Made by a program: the position numbers and the translations under genes
NCBI GenBank assembly: GCA_025716815.1
Contig: JAIXMN010000012.1
Coordinates: forward strand, 372,001 to 436,000
From: Dichotomocladium elegans
Lineage: Eukaryota; Mucoromycota; Mucoromycetes; Mucorales; Lichtheimiaceae
Length of the DNA: 64,000 bases
Direction of reading: 5' to 3'
In this document: positions 44,374 through 57,181 of the stretch, in pieces
How the letters are laid out: each line of letters opens with the position of its first letter
How positions within the stretch are numbered: position 1 is the stretch's first letter
Notes under the pieces: model-generated
What the model saw: the letters and a program-made list of their open reading frames with translations, nothing else
What the model was told of the DNA's origin: nothing
Database searches by the model: none

Positions 44374-44879
44374 TGAAAGAAAAAGTACAAAATCATGAGA
44401 TAGGACTGATTACCTATTTTTAGACTCGAAAGTCACCTCATCGCACGCGGATCATGGATTCGAATAAGAAACATGGGACGTAGGTGTGATATTACAAACT
44501 AGACACAATATAGCAAGCACAATGCAAGTTTTTGGTGTATTTCATGTACGCGTTAGTTTCGATATACCACTCTTCGCTTTTGTTACCCGGCCCTATCGCC
44601 CATATTACGATGATTGAGGAATGAATCTCGGTCTGCAAGTAAATACGCTCCGCAAGCTTTAGCAATCTATTATCCAAGAAAATAAGGAGATCGCTATTAT
44701 CCTTAGAGACAGCAATACATGTTATAGATCTAAAACCTTTGTGACATGCGGATGTCATAGGTAAGAAGTGTAAGAAGGAAGAGGCTACCATTGCTTCTTT
44801 TGTAACACATTGCAAGTGCTGTGAATGAGCAAAATGTATTTTACATAGTATGCGATTGTTATTCTAAAATTCTGGATAA
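44374..44879. other. Spacer between the two F-box genes
   Basis: Contains the promoter of paralogue A. A 107-codon reverse frame at 44492-44815 has no known domain and is probably chance. Confidence 0.5.
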
Positions 44880-46967
44880 CTACTGTGTACTCCGATGCAT
44901 ATGAACACCACCGCATGATTCATAAAGACAATAATATGCAAGATTAAGCGTATTCCAATCCACATTGGGGCAATCTTCTACTTTGAGCGAAGTCAACCGA
45001 TGGATACGAGCGAAATGGATCAGAAATGCCCCAGTAAGATTTGTCATGTTCTTCAGATGTAGACTCTCGAGGGACTTGCTTTGCGAAATATACCGGATAG
45101 CTGCATCATCGATGGCGGGTATGCTCGTGAACGAGACTTCTGCAAGCCGTTGTGCATTCTTTGAAAGATACATCAAAATTCGTCTAAGTGCTTTTTTGGG
45201 TAAGTTCTGCTCTCCCGCAAGTTTCAGGACCGTGAGCGTCTTGATCTCCGCGAGCAGCATGAAGGTTTCTTCCTCAATAAGTGATGAATCTGCCATTGTG
45301 GTGTCGAGGGTCACCTCTCTCAGCGGAGATTCTTCACCTAGATCCACATGCTTTTCAAACAGATTCGAGAGGCCCTCGTTATCAATCGATCCACATTCCT
45401 CTAGGCGAATGCACCGTAGATGATCAAGCGCTGTGATCGACTCGAGAAGATTGACGGTAACTGTTTCTACGAGCCGAAGGCACACCATCTCCAGCGCCGG
45501 CGCATGCTGAATAAGGGAGCTAATCGCTTGTTCATTGATAACCGCACCTGAGACCTCGACAGTTAAAGAGGTCAGCTTATATAGCATCTCTACTCGCCCA
45601 AAGATCAAAAAGTAGTCCTGGTTCCTTGACGGTTCGCCTTCATCCAGATCTATAAACAGATCCTTGAGCGAATGCCGATGTCGCTTCAGTAACTTAACCA
45701 GATCTGGCATGCCAGATTCTGGAAGACAGCCGAGGGACAGATCTTGAAGGCCAGGTTCTTTCGTCTCTCTCATCAGGCTACCGAGGGAATGTATATTGTA
45801 CGGCGGACTAACCACATCCAACCCTGCCGAAATGAGTTTGTCTCCGTAATTGTGAAGTAGGCGGAGGTTCTTTGCAGTAGCCGTGGGGCCGATAATGTGC
45901 AAATACTCGAGGGATGGGCACGCCTTTAGGATAGGTTCGGGATCGTAGTCGTCGGTCTCATAGAGGGTGATGTATAACTCTTTAAGCTGGGGAAAGTGTC
46001 CGGAACATATCCGGTCTTGGCTGTTTTGTATCTGAAGCGAACTGCCGGTGCCCACGAAAATTTCGAGCTTAGGGCAGACTGATAAGGCAGTGCCTAGCAG
46101 TATCGGATTCTTCCTTTGAGCACCCATCCAGAGAGAGGTCAAAGTATGACCGACGCTGCTTAGAGCTGATTTGAAGAGTTCAATGTCCTGGATAACAACG
46201 TCTGCGTATCTGTTAGGTATATAAAACAATTGCTTTTCTCTATTGTAACCCGGTTATAGTTTACCTGTAAGACAGAGTGAGTGAAGCCGATAAAGCCGAG
46301 ACGCCTCCATCTCGGCTAGAACCTTGCGCGATGGAGACTGGAAAATTAACCGCGTCGCACAGGGCACTGCTGCTACCACAAGATCCTTATTTTTTTCGTC
46401 TTGATAGGCTCCTACCGTTGTCTCGGTAGTTACACCTAAACTATGGGAAAGGTCGAGGAAGCGACTTCTCCATGTTTTCGACACCCGAAAGACTGCGCAG
46501 CCGTATTCGTCCGGGATCCACTCAGGGATGACTCGCTGAATGATATTCGACGCAATTTCAGGAGGCAGTGTCGCAATAAAATCTATCTTGGTCGCCATCT
46601 TTGAGAGCGCTTCAGCTTTAGCCGCCAGAAGCGCTTCCCTGGCAGGCAGCAGCTCGACATATCGGAGTCCTCGGTTGTAAGTTCGGATGGCCTCCTTTTG
46701 ATAACCCTGTAGGACGCAGAGACTCCCGTGGAAGAGATAGACGTCGCCAACTGTGGGCGCTATCTCGATCATGCTCTCGCAGTCCGTTAATGCCTGTTCA
46801 TACTTGAACTGTTTCGCTAGTTGGCTCGCACGAATCTTTAGAATCTCAAGTTGCCTTAACACAAGATTTTCAAGTGCACATGTCGCCCATGCAATGACCT
46901 CCGCGTTACTGAGCTTTTCCAAGCCCTCGTGAATGAATTCGATGGAATCAGCGTACGAGAGAGACAT
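44880..46967 (-). CDS. TPR/F-box/LRR protein, paralogue B
   Basis: Tandem paralogue of 42296-44373. It starts MSLSYADSIEFIHEG, aligned with MIPTYADPIEFIHEA of paralogue A, which is why I prefer the ATG at 46967 over an in-frame one at 47048. TPR-like QLAKQFKYEQALTDCESMI is followed by the F-box FIATLPPEIASNIIQRVIPE with RVSKTWRSRFLDLSHS, then leucine-rich repeats (HTLTSLWMGAQRK, SLEYLHIIGPTATAK, KSLESLHLKNMTNLT). The single intron lies at about 46205-46265, after HSLCLTG. Overall similarity with A is moderate, so the duplication is not recent. Likely an SCF adaptor with a different target. Confidence 0.85.
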
Positions 46968-47154
46968 TGAGAGCTGTGTGGAAAGAAAGAGTGTCGAAAA
47001 GACACGGCTTGAAGCCCTTTCTTTACTGATCTTAAAACAATTAGTCACCCGTTATATTTGACAGATTCCAGTATTTTGTGGCGCTATACTTTGCGCAATA
47101 AGGATGGACGAATAATGGCTTTTTTATTTCATCACACTCTCTCCTTCTTTTTCT

Positions 47155-48422
47155 CTAGTTCTTCTTGGGTTTTCCTTCGAAACGGAGAGGGGTCTGGATG
47201 TTGACTAGCCATGACAAACCAACGGTAGCGATGGCAATCACAATAAAGGATACTGCTAATGCCATGAAAATACCAGGAGTGAAGAGTTGATATTTAGCAA
47301 AAATGGGTGCATTTGCCACAGGAGCTGGGTCTCTGCGTTCCAAAAGGCTTCGCTTCTTCAAGCCAGAGGTCTAAAAGGTCATTGTCACTATAGAGCTGTT
47401 TTCTTCCCCCCCCCTTCTCCACTTTCAGCCGATACGTACAGATTGTTTAGCGGAGCTCGAGGTATAAATGACGGCATAGTTGTCGTGGGCGAGTTCTTCA
47501 ACAGACTGCATGAAGCGGTCCACCGCAGCATCTAAGAGGATGTACACAATTGTTGATACCGGAGTGTAAACAACACTCCCTCATCGTAATCTCTATATGC
47601 TATTACCATTCTCTTCCAATGCCACCGCAGATGCAGCAGGAAGGTTCAGGACGGCCACAATAGGTGACACATCTTGGCCAACTACATTGATGCCTAAGAA
47701 AGCAGGGTGGGTGCATGAGTTTAAGTCAAAAATAATACGCGGAGAACGTATACTTACCCTCATACTGCGAAACCTGCATGACAGTACCCTCACATTCCTC
47801 TGCAATCAGCTTCGCCAGCTGGGCAACATCGACTGGGCCAGAGACGTATTCAAAATCGGTGCGAGAAACTGCGTTGCTGCGATATTGCTATATTATCCGC
47901 TCGTAAACATCAGTGCCTTAATATATGTGTATAGCTTCACATGTCTCTGTAGTGAACCCTTGCCTTGACTGCTGCAAACGATTCCGAATGTGCAAGGTCA
48001 TTGACATGAATCTAATCAACGCATCAAAATCTTGTTCTTCTTTTTCTTTCTTTTCTCTTTTGAGTGAATAATAATGATAATAAGAAAGGAACAGAACGTA
48101 CGCCGGGCTGGTCAATGACAGCAATTAGCTTTGCGTCGCAAATGTCCGACGAAAGCGTCGACCAGATGGTAGTCAGAGCGTCATCCTTGCCAACAATGAA
48201 CTGTTCAACCGCTTCAATGGCAGGCGTTAGGTAGCTGTTGGATAGAATAAACCGAGTATCGGGTCAGAAATGCACGCTACGCGTGCGCGTTGGCATATAA
48301 GCTTTTACAGTTCGAGCGTGAGCTTACTCCTTAGGCGACCACATTAAGCAAGGCACTGTATTTTCAAAGGCAACCACAGCGGTTGCCAATGATGACAGGA
48401 GAGCAGCAGCATATATTTTCAT
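47155..48422 (-). CDS. BIG1/VOA1-like type I membrane protein
   Basis: Small ER/vacuolar-type membrane protein in five or six exons. It starts with a signal peptide (MKIYAAALLSSLATAVVAF). A luminal part follows (SPKDYLTPAIEAVEQFIV, then GPVDVAQLAKLIAEECEGTV, INVVGQDVSPIVAV, AVDRFMQSVEELAHDNYAVI). Near the end comes APIFAKYQLFTPGIFMALAV, a membrane segment of about 23 residues and a short basic tail ending PKKN. The segment before and through the membrane span (FAKYQLFTPGIFMAL) is the signature of the fungal BIG1 and VOA1/Ac45 C-terminal domain. Those proteins assist V-ATPase assembly or beta-1,6-glucan synthesis. Which of the two roles applies here cannot be decided. Confidence 0.7.
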
Positions 48423-48872
48423 GGCGTTGCTTGATTCGAAATGAAATGGAACAAGGGAAGAAAAAGAGCGAGAGGGGGGATTCAAGCTGAAACGACTAGT
48501 AGCCTGAACGCCCTTCCCCCTTTGGTGACTTGTTTCATCCACCGACCCGACGTTGGGCCACTCTATAAAGATCTTCTCAAAATATGCTTATGGGAAAAAA
48601 TAATAGTCTCAGCGCGGTATTGAGAAAGCAATGGAGAAAGAGATGTTTGTTATCTAAGGCCGGCCAACAGCTAAATAACGGCGAGAAAAGAGAGGATGTG
48701 GGGACGACAAGGAACAATGAGAGCAACAAGATGGGATGCTGATAATGCGCGGAGAACAAATGCTATTTTCGATAGTGCTTTAGTTATATGTATCGTTCTT
48801 GAGGCCGCTATAGGTATTAAAAAGCAATGAGATGAGCATTCCTATCTATTCAACAGCAGAGAAGAGAAATAA
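48423..48872. other. Spacer
   Basis: 450 bases between the GMD stop and the start of the BIG1/VOA1-like gene, holding the promoter of the latter. No element recognised. Confidence 0.5.
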
Positions 48873-50170
48873 TTACCCTTCGATATCGGCAACAACCATC
48901 TCAGTAACGAGCTCATCAAAGGTGACCTTGCGCTTCCAGCCCAGCTTTGCATTAGCCTTGGCAGGATCACCCAAAAGAAGGTCAACTTCTGCGGGACGGA
49001 AGTACTTGGGGTCGATGCGCACGCGGACCTTGCCAGTATCAGCATCCTTGCCAACCTCGTTGACACCTTCGCCCTCCCAGATAATCTTGCGGCCAGTGAC
49101 AGCGAAGGCCTTCTCAATAAAACTGCGGACAGTGTGCGTCTCGCCAGTGGCGAGAACAAAGTCTTCAGGCTTATCCTGTTGGAGCATCAACCACATACCC
49201 TCAACATAATCGCGAGCATGGCCCCAATCGCGCTTGGCATCGATATTGCCCAAGTAGAGGCACTCCTGGCGTCCAAGATGGATATCTGCAACAGCGCGAG
49301 AAATCTTGCGAGTCACAAAGGTACGGCCACGGCGGGGCGATTCGTGGTTGAAGAGGATACCGTTGCAGGCATACATGTTATAGGATTCACGGTAATTGAC
49401 TGTGATCCAGTAGCCATAGAGCTTGGCCACACCATAGGGGGAGCGAGGATAAAAGGGGGTGGTCTCCTTTTGGGGGGTTTCGACGACCTTACCATATAAC
49501 TCGGAGGTCGAGGCCTGATAGAAGCGGACACGGTCCGTCAAGCCACAGGTGCGAATAGCATCCAAAAGGCGGAGGGTGCCAAGCGCATCAACGTCGCCCG
49601 TGTATTCCGACATATCGAAAGAAACCTTGACGTGCGACTGGGCAGCCAAGTTGTATACCTCGGTGGGCTGAATTTGAGAAATAATGTGCACAAGGCAAGT
49701 AGAATCTGTCAAATCACCATAGTGAAGGAAAAACTTGACACCTAGACACAAATCCAATCAGTTCTTCTTCCGCACTAGCCATCTCACTTGTTTTATTCCT
49801 TACCCTGCTCGTGGCTGTCCTTGTAAATATGCTCTATACGGCCGGTATTGAATGACGAAGAGCGTCGAATAATACCGTGGACTTCATAGCCTTTCTTGAG
49901 CAAGAACTCTGTCAGGTAAGAACCGTCCTGACCCGTGACGCCTGTAAGCAACATGAATGAGAATTCCCATCTTTATTCGCCTTGGAAGAATTCTCTGGGG
50001 TGGCGGACATCGTCATCTCGTAATTGCTTGTGTGCAATCCGCGCAGACGCTCGCAATAAAGTAGTAACCAACATACCAGTGATAAGAGCAACATTACGGG
50101 AACGGTATTCTTCAAGCGAAAGAGAGGATCCGCGAGAGATCTTGACGGGGGCAAAAACGGCTTCAGACAT
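48873..50170 (-). CDS. gmd: GDP-mannose 4,6-dehydratase
   Basis: Converts GDP-D-mannose to GDP-4-keto-6-deoxy-D-mannose with bound NADP, the first step of GDP-L-fucose (or GDP-deoxyhexose) synthesis in the cytosol. Three exons (49,?-free order on the minus strand: 50170-50077, 49941-49804, 49741-48873) give exactly 366 residues, the usual family length plus a short N-terminal extension. The nucleotide-binding motif [14 protein letters not shown] is built across intron 1. Then come [14 protein letters not shown], the active-site segment [11 protein letters not shown], the catalytic pair in [12 protein letters not shown] (YxxxK), [13 protein letters not shown] and [13 protein letters not shown]. 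No missing residues were seen. A GDP-4-keto-6-deoxymannose epimerase/reductase partner is not in the window. Confidence 0.96.
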
Positions 50171-50565
50171 GGATTAAGCAAAGGGGATGAAAGAGCAGAT
50201 AATCCGAAACTGGCAGCGTATTTAAAAGACTTTTGAATGGCGGAAGGTGACACAACGTCAATGGCTACATAAGCCCGCAACAGAACTAACATTTCCTGTT
50301 TGTAAAAAAAGAATTATTCACAGCACTCAATTTAACGCAAGAGGAAACTTATAAAAGTAGCCAAGAGAGATTTACAGGATCGCTGTGGTGCGAAATTAGA
50401 CTATGTAACATAAATAGCGTTGGGGGGAATATGAGTAAACAAGACCATCTACTACTTATAAACCAGGCCTGCGAACAGACGTGGCAGTAGCAGATGCCAA
50501 GTACGTACTAAGGATAGGTGAGGGGCGGTGCTGAGACATGAAATCCATGCTAGCCGAAAAGGTTG
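50171..50565. other. GMD promoter region
   Basis: 395 bases between the GMD start and the end of the Zn2Cys6-PAS gene, both on the minus strand. No TATA box close to the GMD ATG and no other element recognised. Confidence 0.4.
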
Positions 50566-52748
50566 TTAACACAAAAGAGATCGGACACTCATTTCGGCCT
50601 TCCGGGTTGAGTCCGTTTTGGCCACGTTTTCCGTCATGCTACTGTTGTGCTGCATATTCCTCTGTGCAGCCGAGGCAGCGACATTGAGCGTACTACTGGA
50701 TGTCTGCAAGAAATATTGCGTTGTCGGATGCGTTATGGATGGTGCTGTTCGACGTGGTGAGCCAATGCTACCGGCCAATACTGGTGCAAACTTGTAGGCG
50801 ATGGACGAATATGGATTAACATGCATGGGCGGAGTTGTCGTCGAGTTAGCAGCAGTAGTAATCCTGCAGAACTGAGGCCCATTAGCCACAGACGGGAATA
50901 GCCGATCGGTAATATCTTTTCTTTCCGCCTGCCCAGTCATTGGCGCTACGTTAACCTTAGGCACATCTGATTTGCGAGCCACAGGCAGCGATACGGTATT
51001 CAACCGATAATTATTGGAAAAATGAACCGGGAGAGATCCCTGGCGGACCTGAAGCAAATTGCTATGATTGCTGCTATTAGTGCCATATCGAGAGAATTGA
51101 GGTGCAAGTGGCCTGTGTGTCCGGTTTCGTAACAAGGAAGGCTTGTTGATATTGTTGTCGCTAGGTTGTGACCGCAATGTCGACCGATGCTTTTGCTGAT
51201 TGTCATTTGCTTTTTCTGTAGAGCTTGGCTTCACTTCGTACAGGTGCTTCTTGAGCTCTGCTACCACATAGAGTCTGTCCAGAGTCGAGGTCCGTGTCAA
51301 ATCCGCTCCAAATCCAGAGCCGAGGTATACAAGGACCTCATACAGATCGTATTCACCTGACTTCTTCTTGATATGCAGCGTATCCTTAAATGTACTTGAA
51401 CCATTCGCGGCCAGGCAAAGCTGACCAGGATCGGTTTCGTAAAAGAGCGGTGAAGTAGTGCGTTCGGAGGGGGGTGGACGCATATCTGCGCGGAAAGACG
51501 GATCGTGTTGACATGCCATATGCATGATATTGTCGAGAAGTAGACGATGGAGACGTCCCAAACGGTCCGTGTCGTGTGATGATATTAGACCATAGAGTGA
51601 CCGATGGATAAGGTCAGTAGGGTCATACCCCCACAAGGTTATCACCTCCTCAGACACTCTAGCACAGCACATTTCCATAGATAGAAACAACGTAATTACA
51701 CCTTCCGTTGCTGTAGTTACCCGTGGTAACTGCAGGGATGCTAGGTGTTGTATTGTGGGTGAGGGCGTGGTACCATTGCGCTGTTTTTGGAATTGGTATT
51801 GCGGCGATAAAAGAGCTAGTGGCTTTGGTGGTGGCTCTTTTCCCTGGAAAGCCTGTTGGCCATGAGCCGTAAGGCTTTTTTTTCGGGGCCGCTCATTCTG
51901 TGCACGAAATGTTTCGACGGCTTCATGGACAAAGGATATTTTCCGTGTCGTTTGCATCGTGGACACAGACATATGGGTCGTACCATACTCCTCCACATCA
52001 GCTCCTTCAATAAAGATAGATCCTCCGTATCCGTTATTTAACCGTTTAGTATCGCTTAACCTCGGCCGTCCACGTTTCTTGTGCTTCACATCTTGGCAGG
52101 TGTCAGTTTTTCCTGCTGAAACGCAGCGCTTACAAGGTCGCGAGACTATTTATTTTACATCAGCTTGCTGCTAAAAGTTTCCCTTCAGCAAGCTTCCCAA
52201 ATGTGTCACGATTGACTAACCGTCGCAGGCCAAATGAGCCTTTTTACAATTCGCACCTTTTCAGCGTCTTAGTCATTTCTAGCATGTATAAACCAAACCA
52301 TTGAATCTTACATGCGCTGACGACGTGAGATTTTATGTTTCGTTTTGAAGGCGTACTAGAGGGTGTTTCAGTGTCGTCATTTGCTAGAGTAACCGGGGTT
52401 GAAAGACAAGCAGTCGCGCCATATGTGGAATCGCTAGGTGACCCCATGCGCGGGGATGAAGGGTTGCTCGGTAAGGCAACCATGGTCCCTCGGTCTGAGA
52501 CTGGCGAAGGCAACATTTGAAGAGACGAGCTGTTATAGGTTGTTATTGGAGCGGTCACTCGTTGAGGTGCCTGCATAACAAACAGAGAAGTTGAATCTCT
52601 TCCGCCCAACTCTGTTCGCTATACAATCGACCTGTTGTGTGTGAAAAAAAGAGAGAACAAAATGGACAAATATGGGACCAGGGGGAAAAAGAAACGAACC
52701 GATTGCTTTGCTCTTCTTCATACTATCTTCCGCTATTAGCTCTCTCAT
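50566..52748 (-). CDS. Zn2Cys6-PAS transcription factor (ERT1/RDS2-like)
   Basis: Fungal binuclear zinc-cluster regulator with a PAS domain, like the gluconeogenesis activators ERT1/RDS2/GSM1. Four exons (52748-52700, 52611-52312, 52256-52221, 52145-50566) give 654 residues with every phase matching. The zinc cluster is assembled from three exons: SAC-ANCKKAHLACD-VSRPCK then RCVSAGKTDTCQ, with all six cysteines, followed by the basic KHKKRGRPRLSD. The first Cys codon is itself split by an intron, and the middle exon is only 36 bases. A PAS-like region lies near residues 250-400 (RVSEEVITLWGYDPTDLIHR, then YGLISSHDTDRLGRLHR). The tail is rich in Ser, Asn and Thr. The most upstream ATG that splices in frame was taken as the start. 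Target genes are unknown. Confidence 0.85.
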
Positions 52749-54801
52749 TCCAATCGAAAATTGTTATATACACGTTTACTCATGTAAATAATCGATGCTT
52801 CTCTCGCTTGTCTTAGTAAGTTGCTACATAACTTGCGTGAAATGGAACGTATAGCAACCACATTATCACTGAAACGAGTTGGTGTAACTTTGAAGGCAAA
52901 ATGACTGTTGCCCCACATTAATCCAGGTCCCGCTCTTAGCCTAAATCTGTCAAGTTAACGTTAAATATATGTAAACACAAGCAAAACAAGCCTTTGAGTA
53001 TGCGTTCGGTTCACATACTTGATGTATATTCCAGAAAAAATCGATCATGTTTAAATTTAGGCTGTTCTACAAATGAAAAAATTCCTTGAGAATGTTTGGC
53101 TGTTGAGCGGGGTACGAAGCTCCCCCACTGTCCTGGTTCGGAGAGGCAACAGAAACGTTTCCATCGCCACGTGTGACTTGGCAGGGCTGATGGGGCCCTT
53201 CGTGTGCTAGTGTTAGTTTAAACCGCCCGAATTGCTGGAATACTGCAGCGGACAATCTTCCGAGAGCTCTGCATTGTCGATCCCGTCCAACTAACACTAT
53301 TTTATTGCCATGTTACAAGTCAGCAGCTCCCCACTAGCGAAAATTCAGTAGCTTATTTTATGTTGCCTAATGTAATATCGCTGCTCGTATTACATTATTG
53401 TAATGGATGAGTAGGGACCTATAACTCTTGTTTATTTGTGTTACTACTTCTGATATTTATATGTATTGCTATTTCAGTGATGGCTGTATTATTCTATATA
53501 CTTGGAACTGTGGACGGCTGTTACTCGGGATGATGCGAGTATCCGGTTAAACTGTTATAATTATGCTTCATAAGATCTCCTGGAAAAAGCATACCCAAAG
53601 CGGGCGATCATATGGTGTGACCTATTTATAAGCTTAAAAAGATAAATAGAGGCACGAATGATCTGCCGTTCCTCCTATTTATGTCAAAGAATATTCGTAA
53701 TATCAGCGATAGCTCTCTGCAGTTAGGACGACGCTAATCTATGGCTAATAATCCAAACGCTATTTTTTTTGTTCAGCCTGGTTTAGTACCAGGATACACA
53801 GGAGATGCGTAATGATTGGACCTGAAAACGATATTGTCTACGAAATAAAGGATCTTTTCAGTTGGTCTGGGCCCAACGTTCGCTTCAAAAATATATCCAT
53901 AATGATGACTCATGCCTAACTTTTTCGCCCTTAACGCCCATGAATATAGCAGACATATATACTCCCTGTAGCGGAGGAGTCGGTACACTCATGAACGATA
54001 CCCGAAACATAAGATTTAGAGCATTCATGTGTATGCAGTAGATACATCGGCGTGATAATGCATTCTGGGAACGGACCAACAGGATCATCAACGAAACTTC
54101 TTGTCGTTCTACGCCTCCTTCATTTCAGGAAACAAGCAGTTTGACCAATTGACACTTGATGTGCCTCACGGGGGGGGATATTTAGAACATGCGCTCCTGT
54201 TCACCTGATGAACTAAAACATTTTGCTTACTGGAGCGGACACAAAACTATTGGATCAATTTTTTCATTATTTATAGCACTCTCTCCTTTCTAAGACTTGT
54301 TTTCAAAGATACGGAGGTGGGGGAGATGGTGCGGTTCTTTCGCGGATTCCGGCTCTAAAAAATGTGGGATGCTTGTTCATCATCAGTCGGCGTTTACAGG
54401 AATAACAACACGGAACAGGTCTAATCAAAGCATATTCTTTTTGGCATTTTCTTATTTTGAGACAGATCTGAGGCAATATATTAGCATGGGTGGTTGCATA
54501 GGAACGGAACCGGTCATTCCATTGGCATGCTTAAAAGGCATTAGGGATCATTAAGCCTAAACGGTGCCTGGTCCGAAGAAAATATCTGAATCAAAAGGGA
54601 CGTGCTGTGTTTCTATTTTCGATGGAAATCGGGGCGGAAAAGGATAGGCGGGATTGCGAATGGCTTTTCGGGGTGGGGGTAGGGAAGAGAAAGAAGGGGG
54701 GTTGTTAGTGAGAGATCGCCTGTTTCCTGTAACCATTAAAAAAGTCGCATTGACCAAGGTGCAAAATCTTTCTCCTTTCCTTTTCCTTTATCTTTTTAGA
54801 G
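52749..54801. other. Long divergent intergenic region
   Basis: Two kilobases between divergent genes, AT-rich, with no recognised gene, RNA or transposon. Short reverse frames at 53067-53297 and 53773-54091 have no domain support. A G run at about 54172-54177 and purine-rich sequence at 54650-54700 precede the questin-oxidase-like gene. Confidence 0.5.
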
Positions 54802-56217
54802 ATGATAACAACCAGACTTCTATCCCTCCATCGAAATGAACTTGCTGCACAACGTTACTGCTATCCAAATGCTATAGACGACCATCGCCAAGACAACCGC
54901 GCTTTATTATTAGACATGGTGCGAGAACAGCATTTGCTCTACGCCATGGAGGACCGAGACCGTCCGAACGTCCTCACACGTGTGCTTGTCAGCCTTCATG
55001 ATTTAGGCGGTAATTTGATTCAGCATACCAGCCTTATGCCTCAATATGCTCATTGTTTTTTTTCTCACAGCAAGCGAAGAGCAGCTCGCTCGTGCGTATG
55101 ATCATCTTTACTCTGAATTGGCACCTCTCCGGCTGGCGAATGTGCGCATTACTCGAGATAACTGGCAGGAATATTTAGGCGATCCGAGGTAATTATATTA
55201 TCTCTTTCTATGTATTTCTTCGTTGTACCTGCACATACAAAGGAAGAAACTCCGTTCATAGTACAATGGGAAACGTATGCTTATCATGTCCCTTGCACAT
55301 ATAGTTACTATGGGGATTTTTTGGTCTTCTTTGACCAAGAAATAGAAAGCCTCGGACTTGAGACTCTTCTCGAACGATATCTATATTCAAGCGCGTTGTT
55401 GGGCTCGGTAGGGTCTCAGCTGCAACCTTTTGTCCATCTCGCCTTTGGCCTTGAGCAGGGGCTCCCCCAGGTTGTGACACAAGGTCTAGCGTATTTGGCT
55501 TGCACTTTCCTGGATGCGTCGGAGTTGATCGAGAATGGCGCTATTCATGATGCCACAATCAATAGCTCCGCTACGTCTACAAGCAAGAAAGAGGATGAGC
55601 AGATATTATTCGATCTCATCGGCGCCGATCAACGATTCGGGGGGAAAATCGACGGCGGCAATACATTTCATTCGTCTGTCAAAGTGCTACTCCAAAGCAA
55701 AGGCGATCTTTTGAAGACATATATGGCTGAGCAGCCACGCTGTGCCCACCTTAAAGAGCGTCTGAATGAATTGATGATACTAGCTGCAAAACTAACGACT
55801 TGCTGCCATTATGCTATTCATGACAACGGTGAACAGCATCTAGACTGGTTTTTGGGCGGCGGCCAGTTGCTCGCTTCGGCGTTGGCGTTTCAGACACTGA
55901 TCGATCATGCTCCATCCACCGCTATCGACCTATGGCCGCTTGCCAATCTCCAGTTCTTATCCACTTTATGTACTTATATTGTGCAAGGCCGCCCACTCCA
56001 TCGCCTAGATACAAGCCGGTTGCACTTATCGTCCTGGTCGGAATGTACAGCTACAATTGTGGAGTCCAGTGATATAAAGGCTATTTTAGCCTTTCAAGCA
56101 CTCCGGAAGGCTTACACCCAACATCCAGAGGCTGATGTATACCTAGAGACGGCAAATGCTTTAAAGAATTTTGCTTTGAAAAATGGTATCTGGGTGAAAG
56201 GCGGTATCGGATGGTGA
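54802..56217 (+). CDS. Questin-oxidase-like protein (DUF4243)
   Basis: Three exons (54802-55009, 55071-55188, 55305-56217) give 412 residues with all phases matching. The order of motifs fits the questin oxidase-like family (fungal AflY and relatives, Baeyer-Villiger-type enzymes of polyketide pathways): VLVSLHDLGA-SEEQLARAYD formed across intron 1, TRDNWQEYLGDPSYYGDFLV across intron 2, then QPFVHLAFGLEQGLPQVVTQ with GLAYLACTFL, FHSSVKVLLQ and the C-terminal KNGIWVKGGIGW. The conserved N-terminal HxxxxxNxxGFHNH stretch seen in many family members is not obvious here, so chemistry is uncertain. There is no polyketide synthase nearby, so a role in secondary metabolism is not indicated by context. 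Confidence 0.72.
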
Positions 56218-57181
56218 TTAGAGATATGCTATTATACCCCCCCCCACCCCAGTCGCCACAATCGCATTCAATATTCCTATCAATCCATTTCAAGTCTTTG
56301 TTCCTTCCCTCTTCTTTACAAGTACCATTGCTTTTTGAGTAACAAATGTATATATCTATGTCCTTTTAGCAAACACGGTCTTCCACACTATCGAGCCCCT
56401 ACATGCATCATGCATCTCTATAGAAACATCTCTTTTTGCAAGCCTATGCGAAGTATCGCGAATGGCAGGAATATTTAAGCTTTGCCTATTTTTACAAGGT
56501 TGATGGAATGTTTTGTGCCAGAGTAACACAATTAGGAACCGCGTTTGCTTCGAGAACCAGCAGTGTAATGCCGCGGTCTGTGGCTAAGAGCGGATATCTC
56601 CAAGAGTGTGTTGATGTATAGGCCATCTAAAATTCCAGGCTATGTCTTTTGCCTGGTGGATTTCACGATATTTATCCCACAGTTGGCATGAATCTATGAC
56701 TGAAGATTACCATGAGGAAAAAGTATACATAGAGAACCTTTTAGGTTTACTGTGGCAACACACTGTGTGCCGTCCTCTTGATTAATATGTGGGCTCCCAT
56801 TAGCAGTTACCATCTTTGCATTGTACGTTTAAGGACATTAAGCTAAGACATGTTTATTAAAGAGAGTTTCTATTGAATTTCCAATTGCTCCTAATTCTAA
56901 CTATTTGACGGTCTAATGCTGGAATGGTCTGACTGGAGAATCAATCGTGCACCTTTCAAATGAAATTGTTACTTAGTACAAGGTTCAAAAGGCTTCTGGC
57001 CACATAACACTTTGATTTTATGACCATGCATCGCAGCATATGCTGATTGCGGAAAGCAAAAACTTGTAGCCGCGTTGTTGTGCAACATTTATTGTTTTAT
57101 AGATAATAATAATAGCAGTAAAAATACATGACGCAAATTCTCTCAAGCAAAATAAAGAATTCCTACAGATAGTGAACAAAG
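56218..57181. other. Convergent spacer
   Basis: Lies between the 3' ends of the questin-oxidase-like and protease genes. A C run at about 56237-56250 and AT-rich sequence; no gene supported. Confidence 0.6.

Noticed and set aside
46968..47048. Upstream ATG extending the second F-box protein
   Set aside because: The extra residues have no counterpart in the paralogue, whose start aligns with the ATG at 46967.
55157..56475. Shared string TGGCAGGAATATTTA at 55160 and 56463
   Set aside because: Only about 15 bases match and the flanks differ; too short to claim a duplication.
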